A stretch of 49,443 nt of DNA from Bdellovibrionales bacterium (lineage in GTDB: Bacteria > Bdellovibrionota > UBA1018 > CAIMNF01). The notes below the pieces were generated by a model. It was not told the origin of the DNA. It searched no databases and saw nothing but the letters and a program-made list of their open reading frames with translations. Position numbers and translations under genes: made by a program. This document shows positions 8,293 to 17,863 of the stretch, in pieces; position 1 is the first letter of the stretch, and each line of letters begins with the position of its first letter. The stretch lies in NCBI GenBank assembly GCA_018969905.1, contig JAGWXK010000006.1:1-49443 (forward strand), in the 5' to 3' direction.

Positions 8293-9588
8293 ATGAAGCC
8301 GAATCGCCACGCACTGATTTTCAGCACGGTTTGGCCCGAACCGGACTCCTCCGCGGCCGGGGTCCGCCAAATGCATTGGATTGAGCTTCTCCTTCAGGAT
8401 TTCAAGAGGGTTTCTTTGATCTCGCCTGCAAAACCAAAACAAGAGCAGGATTGGGGCCGGGTGGAGATTCCGGATCGGGTCGAGTTTTTGCCGATGCCCC
8501 TTAATGATTGGTCGCTGCAGGAGCAACTCAAGGAGTGGAATCCTGAGATCGTTCTATTTGATCGATTCATTCTGGAAGAACAATATGGAGCGATGGTGTA
8601 TGAGGCGCTTCCTCATGCGCTCGTGTTGATGGAAACCCAAGACCTTCATTTTGTGAGACGGGCCCGCGAACCCTTGCGCGAAACTTGGCTCACCTCTCAG
8701 AATGAACCCCAAAGGTACCGAACTGAAACTGCAATTCGTGAAACCGCTTCGATCGAGCGGGTGGATTACTCTTTTGTCGTGTCTTCCTATGAGGAACGAT
8801 TGCTCCGCGAAGAGTTTGGGATTGGAGCTGATCAGCAAGGGTGGGTTCCATTTTTTTATGATCCCCCAGTGCATGCAGGGTTCAATTCTGATTTTTCAGA
8901 ACGTGCTGATTTTGTTTGGATTGGAAATTTTAGGCACGCTCCCAATGCGGATGGCCTTCGGTGGTTTCGAGCAAGCATTTGGCCCGAAATTCGGAAGAAC
9001 CTGAAAAACGCAAGACTTCGTGTCTATGGAGCCTATCCGTCTGCGGAGTTCATGGCGTGGAATGAGAATCCGGGCTTGGGAATAGAGGTGAAGGGACCGG
9101 TACGGGCTCTCTCAGAGGTGTTTCAGGACGCACGGGTGAATCTTGCGCCTCTTCGATTTGGGGCGGGAGTGAAGGGGAAGATCCTGGAGGGCTTCCGCTT
9201 TGGAGTTCCTGCCATTACGACTCCAGTGGGTGCGGAGGGGTTGCTGCCCGAAGGATCGGATCTTGCGATGTTCCCAGGCGGAATCGAGACGGATCCCAAG
9301 CGGTTTGCGGAAGCGGCGGTTCGAATGCACTCGGACTCCGGTGTCTGGAGAAGTGCGCATGATCGAGCAAAATCCCTTATGGAAAATCAGTTTGCGCGCG
9401 CTAAGATCGAGCCTGCGCTTCGGGCGCGCATCGGGGAGTTATTGCAGCAGAAACGAGCAGGGGATTTGCCCCGGTGGAGAAGCAGGATTCTGAGGCACGA
9501 GCTTTCGCAGTCCCGAAAATATTTTTCAAAATGGATTGAGGCAAAGGAACGATTGCTCGCTATTCAAGAACGGGAAGAGAATCCATAA
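8293..9588 (+). CDS. Glycosyltransferase (GT-B, family 4/1-like)
   Basis: Start likely at MKPNRHALIFSTVWPEPDSSAAGVRQ; C-terminal APLRFGAGVKGKILEGFRFGVPAITTPVGAEGL. Confidence 0.85.
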   Translation: MKPNRHALIFSTVWPEPDSSAAGVRQMHWIELLLQDFKRVSLISPAKPKQEQDWGRVEIPDRVEFLPMPLNDWSLQEQLKEWNPEIVLFDRFILEEQYGAMVYEALPHALVLMETQDLHFVRRAREPLRETWLTSQNEPQRYRTETAIRETASIERVDYSFVVSSYEERLLREEFGIGADQQGWVPFFYDPPVHAGFNSDFSERADFVWIGNFRHAPNADGLRWFRASIWPEIRKNLKNARLRVYGAYPSAEFMAWNENPGLGIEVKGPVRALSEVFQDARVNLAPLRFGAGVKGKILEGFRFGVPAITTPVGAEGLLPEGSDLAMFPGGIETDPKRFAEAAVRMHSDSGVWRSAHDRAKSLMENQFARAKIEPALRARIGELLQQKRAGDLPRWRSRILRHELSQSRKYFSKWIEAKERLLAIQEREENP

Positions 9589-9763
9589 ACTCTGAAACCT
9601 GCGTTTCAGAGCTGGGGGAGCGGGCCGGAGTGGTGGATTCGATACTCGGAGTGCTGAAGATCGCAAGCCCCACGATGATGGCGCAAATGCCGCCCAAAAA
9701 GGTGAAGAGGAGATTTTCGGCAAGATTTTCCTGAAATTCAAATTCATCCATACCCAAAGGCAT
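9560..9763 (-). CDS. Small single-TM hypothetical protein
   Basis: 67 aa, central hydrophobic segment LLFTFLGGICAIIVGLAIF; fills the gap between neighbours. Confidence 0.5.
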   Translation of the reverse strand: MPLGMDEFEFQENLAENLLFTFLGGICAIIVGLAIFSTPSIESTTPARSPSSETQVSEFMDSLPVLE

Positions 9764-9814
9764 ATCGGCTGAGCGTCAATAAAACTTGAGCACAAAAATC
9801 AGGAATTAAAGCTG

Positions 9815-10549
9815 CTAGCTTTTCCTGCGGACTTTCACCGAGTGAATGGGGAGCCCGTCCTTGATGAAAAGACGCTCAAAAAGGGTCACAGTGGGGATGG
9901 TGAGGAGTTTTGCCTGCGGGTTTCCGGCATGCAGGTCGCGGGTCATCTCAAGGATCTCGAAGGTGTCGGAGAGGGAGTGAAGGTTTTCGAGAATGAATTC
10001 GAAGTACTCTGCGTGATCAGTCTTCAAATGGAACACGCCCGTATCGCTCAATAGGGGAGCGATCGAGAGGAGCCATTCGCGGTCCGCAGTCCGGTTTTTC
10101 TTCTGGGCCTTTTTGGGCCAGGGATCCGGGAAAAACATGTGCAGAAAATCGATCTCACCCGCCGCAAACATGAAGGGGAGCCGATCTGCGTTCGCCCGGA
10201 ACGCCAGGAGATTTCGGACCTGGAACTTCTTTGATTTTTCGGCCAATCGGTAGATCTGTTTGAACTTCCAATCGATTCCGACGTAAAGCGCATTGGGATT
10301 CTGGCGCGCCCATTCCAGGCACACGTGTCCCGCATTGCAGCCGATTTCGACATGCAAGGGGATTCCAGATCCGGAAGCTTTCGAGGATGAGATGGGGAAG
10401 CGAGTTCTCCATTCTCCCTTGTGGGTTTCCGTATCGTGGTCTGTGTACGCAAGTCCCCTGAGGTCTTCTGGGAGGTTTTTCAACTTTTCCCAATAGATGT
10501 TCTTGGAGGGGGCGTACCTGAAATCGGGGCTAGACACCGAGCGAGACAT
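9815..10549 (-). CDS. trmB: tRNA (guanine-N7-)-methyltransferase
   Basis: VEIGCNAGHVCLEWA, YVGIDWKFKQIYR, DFLHMFFPDPWPKKAQKKNR. Confidence 0.92.
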   Translation of the reverse strand: MSRSVSSPDFRYAPSKNIYWEKLKNLPEDLRGLAYTDHDTETHKGEWRTRFPISSSKASGSGIPLHVEIGCNAGHVCLEWARQNPNALYVGIDWKFKQIYRLAEKSKKFQVRNLLAFRANADRLPFMFAAGEIDFLHMFFPDPWPKKAQKKNRTADREWLLSIAPLLSDTGVFHLKTDHAEYFEFILENLHSLSDTFEILEMTRDLHAGNPQAKLLTIPTVTLFERLFIKDGLPIHSVKVRRKS

Positions 10550-10648
10550 AAATAGGACGAATGTAATAACTCGAATGATATCGCTTTGTAAAGACTTCGG
10601 GTCTTTTCACTGCCGACCCGGCGGGATATGCACTCTCGTTTTCAGGGA

Positions 10649-10676
10649 GCGCACACCCCGCCAGGCGGAGTGTGCG
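10649..10676 (-). terminator. Stem-loop downstream of flagellin gene, possible terminator
   Basis: GCGCACACCCCGCC-AG-GCGGAGTGTGCG strong hairpin; no clear T-tract, so termination is uncertain. Confidence 0.4.
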
Positions 10677-10725
10677 TATCATGAGTCATCCAGACTCAAT
10701 CCCATGTTGTCTATCGCTCGGGGTC

Positions 10726-11559
10726 TTAGCCGAGAAGTTTTAGAACTTGTTGCGGATTCGCATTGGCTTGGCCAAGGACCGAGATTCCGGCTTGAGCAAG
10801 AATGTTGTTCTTGGTCAATTCAGAGGTCTCAGACGCCATGTCAGTGTCGCGGATCCGGGAGCGTGCGGCTTCCAAGTTCTCGCGGTAGGTCCCGATGTTG
10901 TTGATCGTGGACTGTAGGCGGTTTTGGAGAGCGCCGAGAGCCGAGCGGTTCTCATTCAAGCGGGTGAGTGCTGAATCGAGTTTCGCAAGGTTCACTTGTG
11001 AGGATTCTTTGTTTGCAGTCGAAATGCCTTCGATTCCGAGGGCTTCGGTGCCAACGTTCTGTTGTTGAGCGTCGAACACGAGGCGATCTTGGGCTGCGTT
11101 GTTGTTAATTCCGACCTGGATTTCGAGCTTGTTGCCCGAACCGTTCAGGAGTTTTGTCCCGTTGAACTCGGTCGTGGAAGCGATCCGGTCGATTTCGGAT
11201 CGCAATTGCTGAACTTCCTTATCGATAAAGCTTCTTTCCTTATCACCGATGGTGTCGGAAGCAGCCTGGATCGAAAGTTCTCTCATCCGTACAAGGATGT
11301 TTGAAATTTCATTGGTTCCGCCTTCGGCTACTTGAATCATCGAGATCCCGTCCTGGGCATTTCTTCCTGCCTGGGAGAGGGAGCGGGTCGATGCACGGAT
11401 TCGCTCAGAAATCGCGAGTCCTGCAGCATCATCGCCTGCACGGTTGATTCGGTTACCAGAAGAGAGGCGCTCAAGTGAGCTCTCTTGTGCCCTACGGTTT
11501 TGATCCAAGTTACGCTGGGCGATCATCGCTTGGAGGTTAGTATTGATACGCAAACCCAT
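10726..11559 (-). CDS. fliC: Flagellin
   Basis: 277 aa; MGLRINTNLQAMIAQRNLDQNRRAQESSLERLSSGNRINRAGDDAAGLAISERIRAS and C-terminal NILAQAGISVLGQANANPQQVLKLLG. Confidence 0.97.
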   Translation of the reverse strand: MGLRINTNLQAMIAQRNLDQNRRAQESSLERLSSGNRINRAGDDAAGLAISERIRASTRSLSQAGRNAQDGISMIQVAEGGTNEISNILVRMRELSIQAASDTIGDKERSFIDKEVQQLRSEIDRIASTTEFNGTKLLNGSGNKLEIQVGINNNAAQDRLVFDAQQQNVGTEALGIEGISTANKESSQVNLAKLDSALTRLNENRSALGALQNRLQSTINNIGTYRENLEAARSRIRDTDMASETSELTKNNILAQAGISVLGQANANPQQVLKLLG

Positions 11560-11652
11560 GGTTAGTCTCCTTTTTCAACATAGGTATTCTTCCATGAGTT
11601 ACTCGTGATCCTTCACGAGATCAGGCAGTCCGAGAATCGCCCGACAATCTGC

Positions 11653-11679
11653 ATATCGGCGGTGTCCTTTTTGACTTGA
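11653..11679 (-). promoter_or_regulatory. Putative sigma28 (FliA) promoter of fliC
   Basis: Reverse strand TCAAGTCA-N11-GCCGATAT versus consensus TAAAGTTT-N11-GCCGATAA; exact 11-nt spacer, about 90 nt upstream of the ATG. Confidence 0.78.
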
Positions 11680-11928
11680 GAAAAAAATGCAGTAATATCA
11701 GGAACTTATATCCGACAAGGAAAATCAGGTATTATTAAATTGCTGATATTTAAATAAAATTCGCCATCATAGGGGAATGCCGGAGCTCGGAAAAAAATGC
11801 ACACCGCCCCCAAGGAGTGGGTCTGTTCTTCGGGTTTTGAGGGAAAAGAATCTTCCGGCCAACCCCAATCTTCGCGGTAATTTTGAACCTTCCTTCCGGT
11901 TTGGGCGCTTTTCTGCTATAAATCCCGC

Positions 11929-12183
11929 ATGACTCCCGAACAATTGAAGGCCCGAATCAAACAACTTCACACGGAAACCCATGTGGAAGTGACCGATCTC
12001 ACCGGAACCATGGACCACTACCAGGTTCTTGTGGTGAGTCCTGCGTTTGAAGGCAAGATGATGATCGATCAGCAAAAGATGATCATGGCCTTGCTGAAAG
12101 CCGAAATCGACACCGAGGAAGTTCACGCGCTCACGATGAAAACCTATACGCCAGCGCAATACCAAAAATTTGGAGGAAAATGA
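11929..12183 (+). CDS. BolA family protein
   Basis: 84 aa; VEVTDLTGTMDHYQVLVVSPAFEGKMMIDQQKMIMALL...VHALTMKTYTP. Confidence 0.92.
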   Translation: MTPEQLKARIKQLHTETHVEVTDLTGTMDHYQVLVVSPAFEGKMMIDQQKMIMALLKAEIDTEEVHALTMKTYTPAQYQKFGGK

Positions 12184-12500
12184 TCATGTCTCATCCCCTG
12201 ACTACTGAAGTGGAAAAACTCGTAAAACAAAATGAAGTGGTGATCTACATGAAGGGTTCACCCGAATTCCCAATGTGTGGATTCTCCGCGCGTGCGGTTG
12301 CAGTGTTGAAGGCCGCAGGCGTTGCAAAAATCGCATCTTTTGACGTGTTGTCGGATGATGACATGTGGACCGCTCTTGAAGAGTTCACCCAGTGGCCAAC
12401 TGTTCCCCAGATCTTCATTAAGGGAAAATTCATCGGTGGATGCGACATCGTAACCGAGATGTTTGAGCGCGGTGAGCTTCAGGAAACCTTAAAAGGCTGA
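12180..12500 (+). CDS. grxD: Monothiol glutaredoxin (Grx4/GrxD type)
   Basis: VVIYMKGSPEFPMCGFSARAV (CGFS active site), WPTVPQIFIKGKFIGGCDIV; overlaps the bolA stop. Confidence 0.95.
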   Translation: MIMSHPLTTEVEKLVKQNEVVIYMKGSPEFPMCGFSARAVAVLKAAGVAKIASFDVLSDDDMWTALEEFTQWPTVPQIFIKGKFIGGCDIVTEMFERGELQETLKG

Positions 12501-13496
12501 TTAAAAGCTTTTTAAGAACAGTACCTCGTCGATGACTTTTGCGCCAAGCAGGATCATGATCAGGCGATCCAGCCCGATTGCGATTCCTGATGTGGGAGGC
12601 ATGCGTTCGATCGCGGCAAGCAATTCTTCGTCGATCGGGGATGTTGGCCACTCTGTACCATAGGTTTCGCTCCGGATTCGTTGGTCCTTCTCGAAGTTCT
12701 TTCTTTGCTGAAACGGATCCCTAAGTTCATCGAATGCATTTCCGAGTTCCGTTCGTCCCACATAAACCTCAAAGCGATTGGCCCAGTTGAAACCGGTTTC
12801 ATCACGGACTTGATTGCAGAGTGAGGATTGGCTCAAAGGATAGTGTGTGACGAAAAAGGCTTCTGCAGTTGGGAGTCTTGGTTCAATCAGATTGAGCCAG
12901 AGCTTGAAATAAAGATCATCCCAAGGTTCTTGAGCGCTTGCTTCAAGTCCGTTTTTTTTGCAAAGCGCGGCCAGTGATGCAGGATCTGTGTGTGTTCTGA
13001 GGTCGAATCCAAGAAAGGTTTGAAACAGGTCGACCACGCGGAATCGCTTCCAGGGGCCCTGAAAAGAAATGGTCTGATCGCAACTTTGAAACTGAAGCTT
13101 TCCGTGGATGAGGTTTGCAAGCGTACAAAAAAGTTCCTCAACCCGGGTCTGAAGGCCTTCAAGCGTAAGGTTCGTTTCATAAAACTCGAGCATCGTGAAT
13201 TCCGGATGATGCTCGGGGGAAGTGGGCTCATTTCGAAAAGAAGAGCAAATTTGAAAAATCCTGGGCAAACCTTGTGCGAGCAATTTTTTCATTCCAAATT
13301 CAGGAGAGGTTGGCAGAAATCGGGGTGGGGCACTCGGAGGAGATTCGACCTGGAAGGGGCGGATGTGAGGCTCCATTCCGGGGCTTTGGACTAAAACCGG
13401 TGTCCTGATCTCTTCGTAGTCGAGCTTCCAGAAATATTCTCGGACGGCCCGCTCTATTGCGCAGCGTTTTTTTAAAATTTCAAGACGATTGGTCAT
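12501..13496 (-). CDS. epmA: EF-P lysine aminoacylase (EpmA/GenX/PoxA)
   Basis: Start MTNRLEILKKRCAIERAVREYFWKLDYEEIRTPVLVQSPGMEPHIRPFQVE; class II aaRS core without an anticodon-binding domain. Confidence 0.9.
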   Translation of the reverse strand: MTNRLEILKKRCAIERAVREYFWKLDYEEIRTPVLVQSPGMEPHIRPFQVESPPSAPPRFLPTSPEFGMKKLLAQGLPRIFQICSSFRNEPTSPEHHPEFTMLEFYETNLTLEGLQTRVEELFCTLANLIHGKLQFQSCDQTISFQGPWKRFRVVDLFQTFLGFDLRTHTDPASLAALCKKNGLEASAQEPWDDLYFKLWLNLIEPRLPTAEAFFVTHYPLSQSSLCNQVRDETGFNWANRFEVYVGRTELGNAFDELRDPFQQRKNFEKDQRIRSETYGTEWPTSPIDEELLAAIERMPPTSGIAIGLDRLIMILLGAKVIDEVLFLKSF

Positions 13497-13511
13497 TGGG
13501 TACTCTATATC

Positions 13512-13577
13512 ATGATTCGGTCTTTGATTGTTTTTGCTTTTGTTTCCTGCCTGATGGGGGGTAGCCTTGGGGGATGA
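13512..13577 (+). CDS. Putative 21-aa leader peptide/micro-ORF coupled to the NUDIX gene
   Basis: ATG..TGA encoding MIRSLIVFAFVSCLMGGSLGG; its stop overlaps the next ATG in ATGA. Confidence 0.35.
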   Translation: MIRSLIVFAFVSCLMGGSLGG

Positions 13578-14170
13578 GTCCACTCCATCATATGTTGAAA
13601 AGAATTCAAGAAATGGAGAGTCCGGGGTTTCCCTTTGAGATCCCAAAACAGCGACAGGGCCCCCAAGCGGCTGTGTTGGTGCTTTTTTCAGGTGAGTCGT
13701 TCTTGCAGGCAGAGATGCTCCTGATGAAGCGTTCTTCCACCGTGATCACTCATCCGGATCAGATCGCATTTCCTGGTGGGGGCGTAGAGGATCGAGATCA
13801 GGGGAGTTTGATCGAGACTGCTCTACGAGAAACTCAGGAGGAGGTTGGGTTAGGCCGAGAGGGAATCATGCCCATTGGGTTACTCCCTGAATTGCCCACT
13901 GTCAGTGGAGGGGTTTGGGTGACTCCCGTAGTCGCGTATGCTTCCGAGAAAGCTCGAAGAAGCATCCTAAAATTAGATTCTTCTGAGGTTGCTCATTCTG
14001 ACTGGGATTTGATTTCTAACCTTCTTTCCACCCGAAAAGAGGAATCGCGCTCGGTCAGAGGGGTTTCGGTGAACCTTCCAGAGTTTCAATGGAAGGGAGA
14101 GCGAATGTGGGGCATGACAGCCTTGATTTTTGATCTCATTTTACAGCGGTATGCTAGGATCGGAAAATGA
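13574..14170 (+). CDS. NUDIX hydrolase (CoA pyrophosphatase-like)
   Basis: Nudix box GGGVEDRDQGSLIETALRETQEEVGLG. Confidence 0.92.
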   Translation: MSPLHHMLKRIQEMESPGFPFEIPKQRQGPQAAVLVLFSGESFLQAEMLLMKRSSTVITHPDQIAFPGGGVEDRDQGSLIETALRETQEEVGLGREGIMPIGLLPELPTVSGGVWVTPVVAYASEKARRSILKLDSSEVAHSDWDLISNLLSTRKEESRSVRGVSVNLPEFQWKGERMWGMTALIFDLILQRYARIGK

Positions 14171-14688
14171 TGAAAATTTTAAAACTTCTTGCTTTGGTAG
14201 CCTTATTCTTTCAAGTCACCTCTCCCCAAGTTCATGCAGCAGGCGAGCCCTGGAAAGGAAAAACAGAGGTGAGTCCCGTTGAACTTGGTTTGATGGCTGG
14301 AGCCGCAATTTATGGAAAAGATATAAATTGGAGTTCCCTTGCGAGCATGGCTTATTTGCTGAAGGATCAAGGTTTCTTGGACGAGATTGATGATCGCCTC
14401 TGGATTGAAATGGAGTTGGGACCAACTTTTTTCTCGACTCGAAATTCAAATGAAACTGGGCTTCAATATAGCACTCATCTGCGTTGGGATTTTACCTACA
14501 ATGAATTTTGGACTTTGTATGCTTTGGGGGGATTGTCTGGATTTGGTTTGCCTTCAAGCTATGATTCCTCCTTTACGATTCACCCGAGATTTGGAGCAGG
14601 AGTTCAATATTTAACCAAAGCAGCCCTTTCCTTTCGAGGCGAGGTTTCAGCAGAGTTCATTGGTCTTGGCATTGCACTCAATTTCTAG
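14167..14688 (+). CDS. Hypothetical secreted / outer-membrane beta-barrel-like protein
   Basis: 173 aa, signal peptide, alternating pattern ending GEVSAEFIGLGIALNF. Confidence 0.65.
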   Translation: MMKILKLLALVALFFQVTSPQVHAAGEPWKGKTEVSPVELGLMAGAAIYGKDINWSSLASMAYLLKDQGFLDEIDDRLWIEMELGPTFFSTRNSNETGLQYSTHLRWDFTYNEFWTLYALGGLSGFGLPSSYDSSFTIHPRFGAGVQYLTKAALSFRGEVSAEFIGLGIALNF

Positions 14689-14708
14689 GGCAATTCAGGG
14701 GATTTAGA

Positions 14709-15275
14709 ATGAGAATGGCAGCCCTTCATCCTTATCCTGGAAGCGAGACCGAAGAGTCCCGGAGAGTTCGGATCGAAGCCGGGGCTGCTTTTGAGGCGGA
14801 TCATCTGGATTTGATGTTTCAGATTACCGGAATCGGGGGAAATGGCTTGCCAGAGGGGTTTTCAAGTCTACCTGAAGTTAGGGGCGAAAGAAAAACAGAG
14901 CTCTGGAAGGAGATTTGTTTTGAAGCCTTCCTTCCGGTGCAGAATTCGGAAAACTACTTTGAATTTAACGGTGCTTTGAACGGAGATTGGGATCTCTATC
15001 AGTTTGATTCCTATCGATCCGGAATGAGGCAGCTTGCCTGTGAATCAAAGAATTCACCAACCATTACCTCACGAGAGCAAAGCGGCTCCGTTTTTCGAGT
15101 GGGGTTCCGAATCCCGCGCGCGCTATTTCCTGATGCGGTGACCTTTGCTTTGATCGGACTTACTTTGGTACTCAAAACAAAATCGGGGACCACGTATTGG
15201 GCCCTAACCCATGCAGGGGCGAAACCCGACTTTCACCTGCGAGAGAGCTTCATCTATGATCCAATTCGGAATTGA
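14709..15275 (+). CDS. DOMON-like domain protein (MurB-associated type)
   Basis: 188 aa; ELWKEICFEAFLPVQNSENYFEFNGALNGDWDLYQFDSYRSGMR. Confidence 0.65.
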   Translation: MRMAALHPYPGSETEESRRVRIEAGAAFEADHLDLMFQITGIGGNGLPEGFSSLPEVRGERKTELWKEICFEAFLPVQNSENYFEFNGALNGDWDLYQFDSYRSGMRQLACESKNSPTITSREQSGSVFRVGFRIPRALFPDAVTFALIGLTLVLKTKSGTTYWALTHAGAKPDFHLRESFIYDPIRN

Positions 15276-16461
15276 CCGGCTTTTGCACGAACCTGAACTT
15301 CGAAAACCATTGCAAGGCTTGCGCCTTGGGCTTCTGGCTCATCCGGCATCCGTTACTGAAACGCTTTCGCATTCCATGGATGCGATCCTGCAAACGCCAG
15401 AGCTGAAGCTGACCTGTGCCTTTGGTCCGCAGCATGGAATGCGGGGCGAAAAACAGTACAACATGATCGAGTCGGACGATTATGTCGATCCCATCCACAA
15501 GATTCCGGTGTTCAGTCTTTATGGTAAGACCAGAAGGCCAACGGACGAGATGCTTTCCCATTGCGATCTGGTCCTTGTTGATCTTCAGGACCTTGGGTGC
15601 AGGATTTATACTTACCTTACAACCCTCATTTACATGATGGAAGCTTGCGCAAAGCTCGGAAAGTCCGTTTGGCTGCTCGATCGACCAAATCCTGCAGGGC
15701 GCGCGATCGAGGGAAGCATCTTAAAGCCCGGTGCTGAGAGTTTTGTCGGAGTGGGCCCTGTGATCATGAGGCATGGGCTTACGCTTGGTGAGATTGCGCT
15801 TTATGCAAAAGAGGCGTTCAAAATTTCGGTCGATCTCAAGGTGATCGAAATGAAGGGCTATGAGATCAACGAAGCCCCGGGCTACGGCTGGCCGCTTGAG
15901 AAGCGCGCGTGGGTGAACCCAAGCCCCAATGCGCCAACCCTTTCGATGGCGCGCTGCTATTCGGGGACCGTGATGCTCGAAGGAACGACGCTTTCTGAAG
16001 GCCGCGGCACCACGCGGCCGCTTGAGGGATTTGGAGCGCCTGATCTCGATGGCGCAAAGATATTAGGGGAAATGGAGCGCCTTGCGCCGGAGTGGCTCGG
16101 GGGCTGCTTGCTTCGTCCGTTTTATTTTGAGCCGACCTTTTACAAGCATCAGGGAAAACTCTGCAGTGGGGTTCAGATTCATGTAGATCATTCCCACTAT
16201 GATCCGAATTCATTTAAGCCCTATCGGATTCAGAGTCTTGCCTTCAAGGCGATCCGGAATTTGCATCCTGAGTATGATCTGTTTCGGGATTTCCCGTATG
16301 AATATGTGTTTGATCGCCTGGCCATTGATGTGATCACGGGGGGCGAGGAGTTGCGCTTGTGGGTCGATGACAAAGCCGCTCGCGTTTCTGACCTTGAAGC
16401 GATGCTCGCTCGTGATGAAAAACTCTGGAAGGAGAAGACCGCTCATGTTCACCTTTACTGA
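15256..16461 (+). CDS. DUF1343 / exo-beta-N-acetylmuramidase NamZ-like
   Basis: Start MIQFGIDRLLHEPELRKPLQGLRLGLLAHPASV; VLVDLQDLGCRIYTYLTTLIYMMEAC, WLLDRPNPAGRAIEG. Confidence 0.9.
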   Translation: MIQFGIDRLLHEPELRKPLQGLRLGLLAHPASVTETLSHSMDAILQTPELKLTCAFGPQHGMRGEKQYNMIESDDYVDPIHKIPVFSLYGKTRRPTDEMLSHCDLVLVDLQDLGCRIYTYLTTLIYMMEACAKLGKSVWLLDRPNPAGRAIEGSILKPGAESFVGVGPVIMRHGLTLGEIALYAKEAFKISVDLKVIEMKGYEINEAPGYGWPLEKRAWVNPSPNAPTLSMARCYSGTVMLEGTTLSEGRGTTRPLEGFGAPDLDGAKILGEMERLAPEWLGGCLLRPFYFEPTFYKHQGKLCSGVQIHVDHSHYDPNSFKPYRIQSLAFKAIRNLHPEYDLFRDFPYEYVFDRLAIDVITGGEELRLWVDDKAARVSDLEAMLARDEKLWKEKTAHVHLY

Positions 16462-17842
16462 TCTCCGGGGCCTGCGATTTACTTCGCCGTTTCTTGCGTT
16501 CGTGGGCGTCATGCTCTCAGGACAGGCATTTGCCAAAAAAGAGCCTCTTGAGATTGCGCTCAAAAGCATGGCGCAAAAGGGGGGCTTAAGTGCCCAGATC
16601 GTGAATCTCACGCAAAACCGCGAGCTCCTTAAGGTAAATCCGGATCAGCCCTTGAATCCGGCATCAAGCATCAAGCTCTTTACCGCCTATTCCGCACTTT
16701 CAAGACTTGGAATCAATTACCAGTTCAAGACACGCATTCAAAAATCCGCAGATGGATCACTTTGCGTAAAGGGCGGCGGCGATCCCTCCTTTGTGATGGA
16801 GGACATGTATCTGGTGGTGGAGGGTTTGAAGCGGAAGGGGCTTGAGAGCTATTCTGGAAAAATCACCCTTGATAGCTCCGCCTATGACGAGGAATTTTAC
16901 CCCGAGGATCGCTCGGATCAGGATTCCGAGCGGGCTTACAATGCGCCCATTTCGGGGCTTAACTTCAATTACAATACGCTTACGGCCTTTGTGAGTCCGA
17001 CCGAGAAGGGAAAGCCTGCGCGCTTCGGCCTGGATTTCCCTTTTGATTTTGTGCGGATCGAAGGCCGGGTCATGACCGGAACCTCGACCGATGTGACTTG
17101 GGACAAAAAAGGAAAAGGCGAGCTTGAGGTGGTGACGCTCGGAGGGAAGATCGCAGAAGATGCCGATGAGTGGCACAAGCCTTTTCGGGTCAGGAATCCG
17201 TCGAAAGCCTTTGGCGAGGCTCTTTCAAAAATGCTTGCCACTGCCGGAGTGACTTCTGAAAAAAAGCCAAGCTTTGTGGAAGGTGTGTGCCCTGTGGAGG
17301 GTGCGGTTTTATTTGAGCATCAAAGCAAGCCGCTTTCCTTCATTGTGGGGCTCATGAACAAGTATTCGAACAACTTCATCGCGGATTCGTTGGTCAAGGC
17401 GCTTGATCATGAGGTGAATCGAAGGTCCGGCTCTGCGGCTGGCGGTTTGGCTTTCATTCGCACTGAGATGGAAAAAATCGGAATCGATGCAGGTAAGCGG
17501 GGGCGGGTGATGGTGTCGGGGTCAGGCCTCTCGCTTGACAACCGGATGTCGGCAAGTGACTTCATCAAGCTCCTGAAACACGTTCATAAGGAGAAGGTGT
17601 ACCTTCCCGAGATGTTTTCCTCGCTCCCGATTGCCGGGATGGATGGGACTCTGCGCCGCAAATACAAGGATTCAGCGGTTACGAATCTCCTTCGCGGAAA
17701 AACAGGAAGCCTAAGCGGTGTGCAATCGCTGGTTGGGGTTTATCCGAATCGCTCGGGCGAGTGGATCGGAGTTTCGATCATCGTGAATGGCGGGCGCTCG
17801 ATTCCGGAAGCAGAGCTTGCGCGGTTTTTGGATTCGAATTGA
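16445..17842 (+). CDS. dacB: D-alanyl-D-alanine carboxypeptidase/endopeptidase (PBP4)
   Basis: NPASSIKLFTAYSALSRLG (SxxK), KYSNNFIADSLVKAL (SxN), LRGKTGSLSGVQSLVG (KTG). Confidence 0.93.
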   Translation: MFTFTDLRGLRFTSPFLAFVGVMLSGQAFAKKEPLEIALKSMAQKGGLSAQIVNLTQNRELLKVNPDQPLNPASSIKLFTAYSALSRLGINYQFKTRIQKSADGSLCVKGGGDPSFVMEDMYLVVEGLKRKGLESYSGKITLDSSAYDEEFYPEDRSDQDSERAYNAPISGLNFNYNTLTAFVSPTEKGKPARFGLDFPFDFVRIEGRVMTGTSTDVTWDKKGKGELEVVTLGGKIAEDADEWHKPFRVRNPSKAFGEALSKMLATAGVTSEKKPSFVEGVCPVEGAVLFEHQSKPLSFIVGLMNKYSNNFIADSLVKALDHEVNRRSGSAAGGLAFIRTEMEKIGIDAGKRGRVMVSGSGLSLDNRMSASDFIKLLKHVHKEKVYLPEMFSSLPIAGMDGTLRRKYKDSAVTNLLRGKTGSLSGVQSLVGVYPNRSGEWIGVSIIVNGGRSIPEAELARFLDSN

Positions 17843-17863
17843 TAGAGGATGCGCGGGGTGTTC

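Noticed and set aside
10600-10690. GATATGCACTC ... GAGTGTGCGTATC nested inverted repeat downstream of fliC as another REP-like element
   Set aside because: Imperfect, with no shared core with the 4.8 kb or 26.2 kb elements; a simple stem-loop terminator explains it adequately.
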